Shown piece by piece: positions 6,364 to 8,663 of a stretch of DNA of 8,663 nt. The position numbers and the translations under genes are program-made. Source of the DNA: Leptolyngbyaceae cyanobacterium M65_K2018_010 (lineage in GTDB: Bacteria > Cyanobacteriota > Cyanobacteriia > Phormidesmidales > Phormidesmidaceae); assembly GCA_015295885.1 (NCBI GenBank), contig DVEE01000425.1, positions 1 to 8,663 on the forward strand, read 5' to 3'. The notes beneath the pieces were generated by a model that saw nothing but the letters and a program-made list of their open reading frames with translations, was not told the origin of the DNA and searched no databases. Positions within the stretch are counted from its first letter, which is position 1. The number at the start of each line of letters is the position of its first letter.

Positions 6364-8248
6364 GCTTAGCCCTGGGCGGTCAGACCGCAATGAGCAAATC
6401 CTGCTAACCGCAGTGGCGGCAGAGGTGCGCGATCGCCTCTCCCAGTCTCTCCACCATGCGGTCCTGGTCAGCCTTGGCCAAACCGAGGGGCGCCCCCCTG
6501 TGCCTCGCCCCTGGCATGGGGAGTTACACTTTACCAATGGCCGCCGCCAGCCCCTACCTACGGGGACTTCGGTGGTCGAGGTGTGGCATCGCCCAGAGGT
6601 CCAGGGCAAGCTGTTGGTGGTAGGGCCCCCTGGCATTGGCAAAACCACCACCCTGCTCGACCTGGCCGCCGGTTTGATTCAGCAGGCCCAGGTCGATCCC
6701 CAAGCACCGATCCCCGTGCTCTTGCATGGGTCCTCCTGGCAGGCTGAGCAGCAACCCCTACAGGATTGGCTGCTGGCAGAGTTGCGGCTTAAGTATGGGG
6801 TGTCGAGGGAACTGGGCAACCAATGGCTGCAGCAGCAAACCCTACTCCCCCTGCTGGATGGGCTGGATGAGCTGCCTAGCCATCGTCGGGCCGGTGCGGT
6901 GCAGCACCTCCACCAGTGGCTACGCCTGGGCGATCCCTCGAACCAACGACTCGTCTGCTGTGGAGGCGAAGACAAGGACGGCTTAGCTACCCAACTCGGT
7001 CTAGAGGCAACCCTCGAGCTTACCCCCTTAACCGATGAGCAGGTGAACACCTACCTAACGGCCCTGGGTTTACACGCCCTGGGAGAAAGGGTGCAGAGCC
7101 AGGGAGAGTGGCTAGACCTGGTGCGCAGCCCCCTGTTTCTCAGCCTGGTGATTTTAACCCCAGAGGTCATGGCCTCTGGGGGGTGGAACGGGTTGAAAAC
7201 AACCCAAGATCGCGAAGATTATGTGCTAGATGCCTTTATTACCCAGCAACTCCATGCCCCCATAGCAAGCCAGGCCTATGCCCCCAAACCTCCACCCACC
7301 GCAGCGCAAACTCGCCATTGGTTAGGCTGGCTGGCCTGGCACAATCAGGCACGCTCGGAAGATGAGTTTTTAATCGAAAACATACAGCCTACGCTCTTGG
7401 CGAATCGCCGCCAGCGAATCGCCTACAGCCTGCTGGGTGGCTTGATTTTTGGCTCCATGGGAGGGCTGATTTTCAGCCTGTTTATTGGGCCATTCTCGGG
7501 CCTCATAGTCAGTCTTCTGGTGGGCCTACTCTTTGTGTTAACTAGAGGTGATGATGCCATTGCTACCGCGGCTGATTTTGAGCCCTCCTTCAAAGACTTC
7601 ATGCAGTTTATATTTTGGCGGCAACTCAATCAGTTACTGTTTTTTGTTCTAGTCATCGGGGTGATTCTCGGGGTTTATACCCAATCAATTGCTGGCTTCT
7701 TTTTTGGTCTACTGGTGGGGTCGCTAGTTGGCTTGATCGTTCGGTTGAGTATTGCCCTGCCCAGTTGGTTAATTGGTGGGGTCATGTTCAGAATTCACCA
7801 TAGGCTAAATCCCGACATCTCTAGGCGAACAGGGCCGAACCAAGGAATGCTAGAAATGCTGCGTTACTCCTTAAGACTCATCGCCATTTTCACCATCCTT
7901 CTAGGTCTGGTTAAGCTGCTCCCCTTCGTTTTGCCCAGTCAGATACGAGGGCCGATTACCGTGGAAGTGGCGCCAGTTTTACATCAGGTCGCGGTGGTTG
8001 CAGCCATTGCCCTGTGGGCGCTGATTTTTGACAGTAGTTTGGCCTGCGTGCAACACCTGGCCCTACGCTGGGTGCTCTGGCGTTCCCACTGCATGCCCTG
8101 GAACTATGCTCGCTTCCTCACCTACTGTTGCGATCGCCGCCTGCTGCAACGGGTGGGGGTACGCTACCGCTTCATCCATCGGCGAGTGCAAGAACGGTTT
8201 GCGGCCATGGCTCCAGGGTCCGGTCACCTGGGACGGAGCAAGGTGTGA
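6347..8248 (+). CDS. NACHT-domain STAND NTPase with C-terminal glycine-zipper membrane domain
   Basis: A 633-aa signalling NTPase of the NACHT class. Such proteins hydrolyse ATP or GTP to switch state and oligomerise, and several bacterial ones act in anti-phage defence. Residues about 14-45 (RNEQILL...) are a short helical N-terminus with no obvious effector domain. Walker A is GPPGIGKTT at 93-101 (K99). Walker B is LLDGLDELP at 169-177, with the DGLDE pattern of NACHT proteins. At the next strand, where cyanobacterial relatives usually read CSR, this protein has CGG (205-207), so a sensor Arg appears lost. LTPLTDEQVNTYL and RSPLFLSL belong to the helical NACHT lid. From about 358 to 575 there are five or six membrane helices, two carrying long G/S-xxx-G zippers. 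The tail WNYARFLTYCCDRRLLQRVG...FIHRRVQERFA is a common C-terminus in cyanobacterial NACHT proteins. TTG start, perfect SD, 17-nt overlap with the CPBP gene. No repeat sensor domain is visible. Confidence 0.88.
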   Translation: MPLDHRLSPGRSDRNEQILLTAVAAEVRDRLSQSLHHAVLVSLGQTEGRPPVPRPWHGELHFTNGRRQPLPTGTSVVEVWHRPEVQGKLLVVGPPGIGKTTTLLDLAAGLIQQAQVDPQAPIPVLLHGSSWQAEQQPLQDWLLAELRLKYGVSRELGNQWLQQQTLLPLLDGLDELPSHRRAGAVQHLHQWLRLGDPSNQRLVCCGGEDKDGLATQLGLEATLELTPLTDEQVNTYLTALGLHALGERVQSQGEWLDLVRSPLFLSLVILTPEVMASGGWNGLKTTQDREDYVLDAFITQQLHAPIASQAYAPKPPPTAAQTRHWLGWLAWHNQARSEDEFLIENIQPTLLANRRQRIAYSLLGGLIFGSMGGLIFSLFIGPFSGLIVSLLVGLLFVLTRGDDAIATAADFEPSFKDFMQFIFWRQLNQLLFFVLVIGVILGVYTQSIAGFFFGLLVGSLVGLIVRLSIALPSWLIGGVMFRIHHRLNPDISRRTGPNQGMLEMLRYSLRLIAIFTILLGLVKLLPFVLPSQIRGPITVEVAPVLHQVAVVAAIALWALIFDSSLACVQHLALRWVLWRSHCMPWNYARFLTYCCDRRLLQRVGVRYRFIHRRVQERFAAMAPGSGHLGRSKV

Positions 8249-8249
8249 A

Positions 8250-8270
8250 GATGAGATGATCTGACTCATC
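8250..8270 (+). terminator. Weak hairpin just after the NACHT gene
   Basis: GATGAG (8250-8255) and CTCATC (8265-8270) form a 6-bp stem with a 9-nt loop, beginning 2 nt after the stop codon. No T-run follows, so termination is uncertain. It is the only candidate stop signal for the operon before proS. Confidence 0.25.
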
Positions 8271-8379
8271 CCAGGGTCTGAACGGCTCGGAAAGTGGTGA
8301 TTGGGCGGGTTGGATTAGGATTACATAGGATCACAGGACAGGCTTCTGTTCCCTTCTCTGGAAAGGAGAATGTACTCCC

Positions 8380-8415
8380 ATGGATCGATCCGGGTGGACG
8401 GGGGCTTGGCCTTGA
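8380..8415 (+). CDS. Possible 11-codon leader ORF upstream of proS
   Basis: ATG at 8380 opens an 11-aa frame (MDRSGWTGAWP, stop TGA at 8413) with a strong AAAGGAGA at 8362-8369 placed about 10-11 nt upstream. This is the best Shine-Dalgarno in the spacer, and it is not well placed for proS itself. The peptide holds two Trp and one Pro. It may be coincidental; no antiterminator pairing was identified. Confidence 0.15.
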   Translation: MDRSGWTGAWP

Positions 8416-8482
8416 CCACCGTCGCCATTTTAGGACTGCCATCCTCGTTTACTATGGCCTATATAGCATTTCCGTATCCTCT

Positions 8483-8486
8483 GGAG
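8483..8486 (+). promoter_or_regulatory. Ribosome binding site of proS
   Basis: GGAG lies 6 nt before the ATG at 8493. It supports this start over the in-frame ATG at 8370, whose upstream GGAG is only 1 nt away. Confidence 0.65.
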
Positions 8487-8492
8487 AACCCC

Positions 8493-8663
8493 ATGCGCCT
8501 GTCCCAAATGCTGTTTGTCACCCTGCGGGAAGACCCGGCTGAGGCCGAGATCCCCAGCCACAAGCTGCTACTGCGGGCTGGCTACATTCGCCGCATTGCC
8601 AGTGGCATCTACGCCTATATGCCGCTGCTGTGGCGGGTGCTGACTAAAATTTCCAATATCGTG
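8493..8663 (+). CDS. proS: Prolyl-tRNA synthetase, N-terminal part (runs off window)
   Basis: The first 57 codons of class II prolyl-tRNA synthetase, which charges tRNA-Pro with proline in the cytosol. The start MRLSQMLFVTLREDPAEAE, followed by SHKLLLRAGYIRRIASGIYAYMPL, is the characteristic bacterial-type ProS N-terminus. The R-A-G-Y/F-I-R and G-I-Y-x-Y-x-P-L segments lead into class II motif 1. The frame is also open upstream to an ATG at 8370, adding 41 residues, but those residues are not part of the family and that start is badly spaced from its GGAG. The ATG at 8493 with GGAG 6 nt upstream is therefore chosen. It is separated from the NACHT operon by 244 nt and probably has its own promoter, though no convincing -35/-10 pair was found. 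The C-terminal catalytic and anticodon-binding parts lie outside the window. Confidence 0.95.
   Translation, partial: MRLSQMLFVTLREDPAEAEIPSHKLLLRAGYIRRIASGIYAYMPLLWRVLTKISNIV

Larger units (their letters stand above)
1218..8137. repeat. Dispersed HIP1 octamers (GCGATCGC), seven copies
   Basis: Perfect GCGATCGC palindromes occur at 1218-1225, 1514-1521, 3687-3694, 4807-4814, 5987-5994, 6429-6436 and 8130-8137. Six lie inside coding sequence and one in the arsM-Uma2 spacer. In random sequence about one per 65 kb is expected. HIP1 over-representation is a known hallmark of many cyanobacterial genomes. Only the seven listed positions are the elements; the span is simply their range. Confidence 0.9.

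Noticed and set aside
5911..6651. A 246-aa minus-strand ORF across the CPBP-NACHT junction
   Set aside because: Antisense shadow of two well-supported genes; Arg/Pro/Gly/Ser-rich with no recognisable domain.
8370..8492. A 41-residue N-terminal extension of ProS from ATG 8370
   Set aside because: GGAG is only 1 nt from this ATG, the residues do not belong to the family, and ATG 8493 has a well-spaced GGAG and the canonical MRLSQM start.
1..8663. CRISPR array, tRNA/rRNA genes, insertion sequences or attachment sites
   Set aside because: No regularly spaced direct repeats, no tRNA-like cloverleaf, no transposase motifs and no paired terminal repeats were seen on reading either strand.

Overview
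The window looks like a cyanobacterial chromosome segment. Seven copies of the HIP1 octamer GCGATCGC are present (starts at 1218, 1514, 3687, 4807, 5987, 6429 and 8130), far more than chance would give in 8.7 kb. The genes fit as well: an arsenosugar-type ArsM, a Uma2-family protein, a NACHT protein with the C-terminal membrane region common in cyanobacteria, and a prolyl-tRNA synthetase starting MRLSQM. Composition is moderately GC-rich. A filamentous, Leptolyngbya/Nodosilinea-like host is only a guess.

Layout, all confident genes on the + strand. 1-183: non-coding upstream sequence. 184/235-1197: arsM, arsenite S-adenosylmethionine methyltransferase. 1198-1449: spacer with weak short ORFs and an inverted repeat. 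1450-2151: Uma2-family putative nuclease. 2152-2349: spacer with a hairpin. 2350-8248: a compact four-gene operon. Its genes are a small multi-pass membrane protein of unknown function, an exported class 3 lipase with a Tat-like signal, an 804-aa exported protein ending in a CPBP (Abi/CAAX-protease-like) membrane domain with altered catalytic motifs, and a NACHT NTPase with a C-terminal membrane domain. 8249-8492: spacer. 8493-end: the first 57 codons of proS.

The most interesting part is the 2350-8248 operon. Each internal junction overlaps (11, 4 and 17 nt), and each downstream start has a good Shine-Dalgarno inside the upstream gene. The three coupled starts are ATG, GTG and TTG. The layout suggests one co-translated membrane module: a cytosolic NTP-driven switch (NACHT) anchored by helices carrying two long glycine zippers, a CPBP protein with a large extracytoplasmic domain, and an exported lipase. 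Bacterial NACHT proteins include anti-phage defence proteins, so a membrane-acting defence or stress module is a reasonable hypothesis. Nothing in the sequence proves it. The first two genes are unrelated solitary functions (arsenic methylation; Uma2), and proS is housekeeping.
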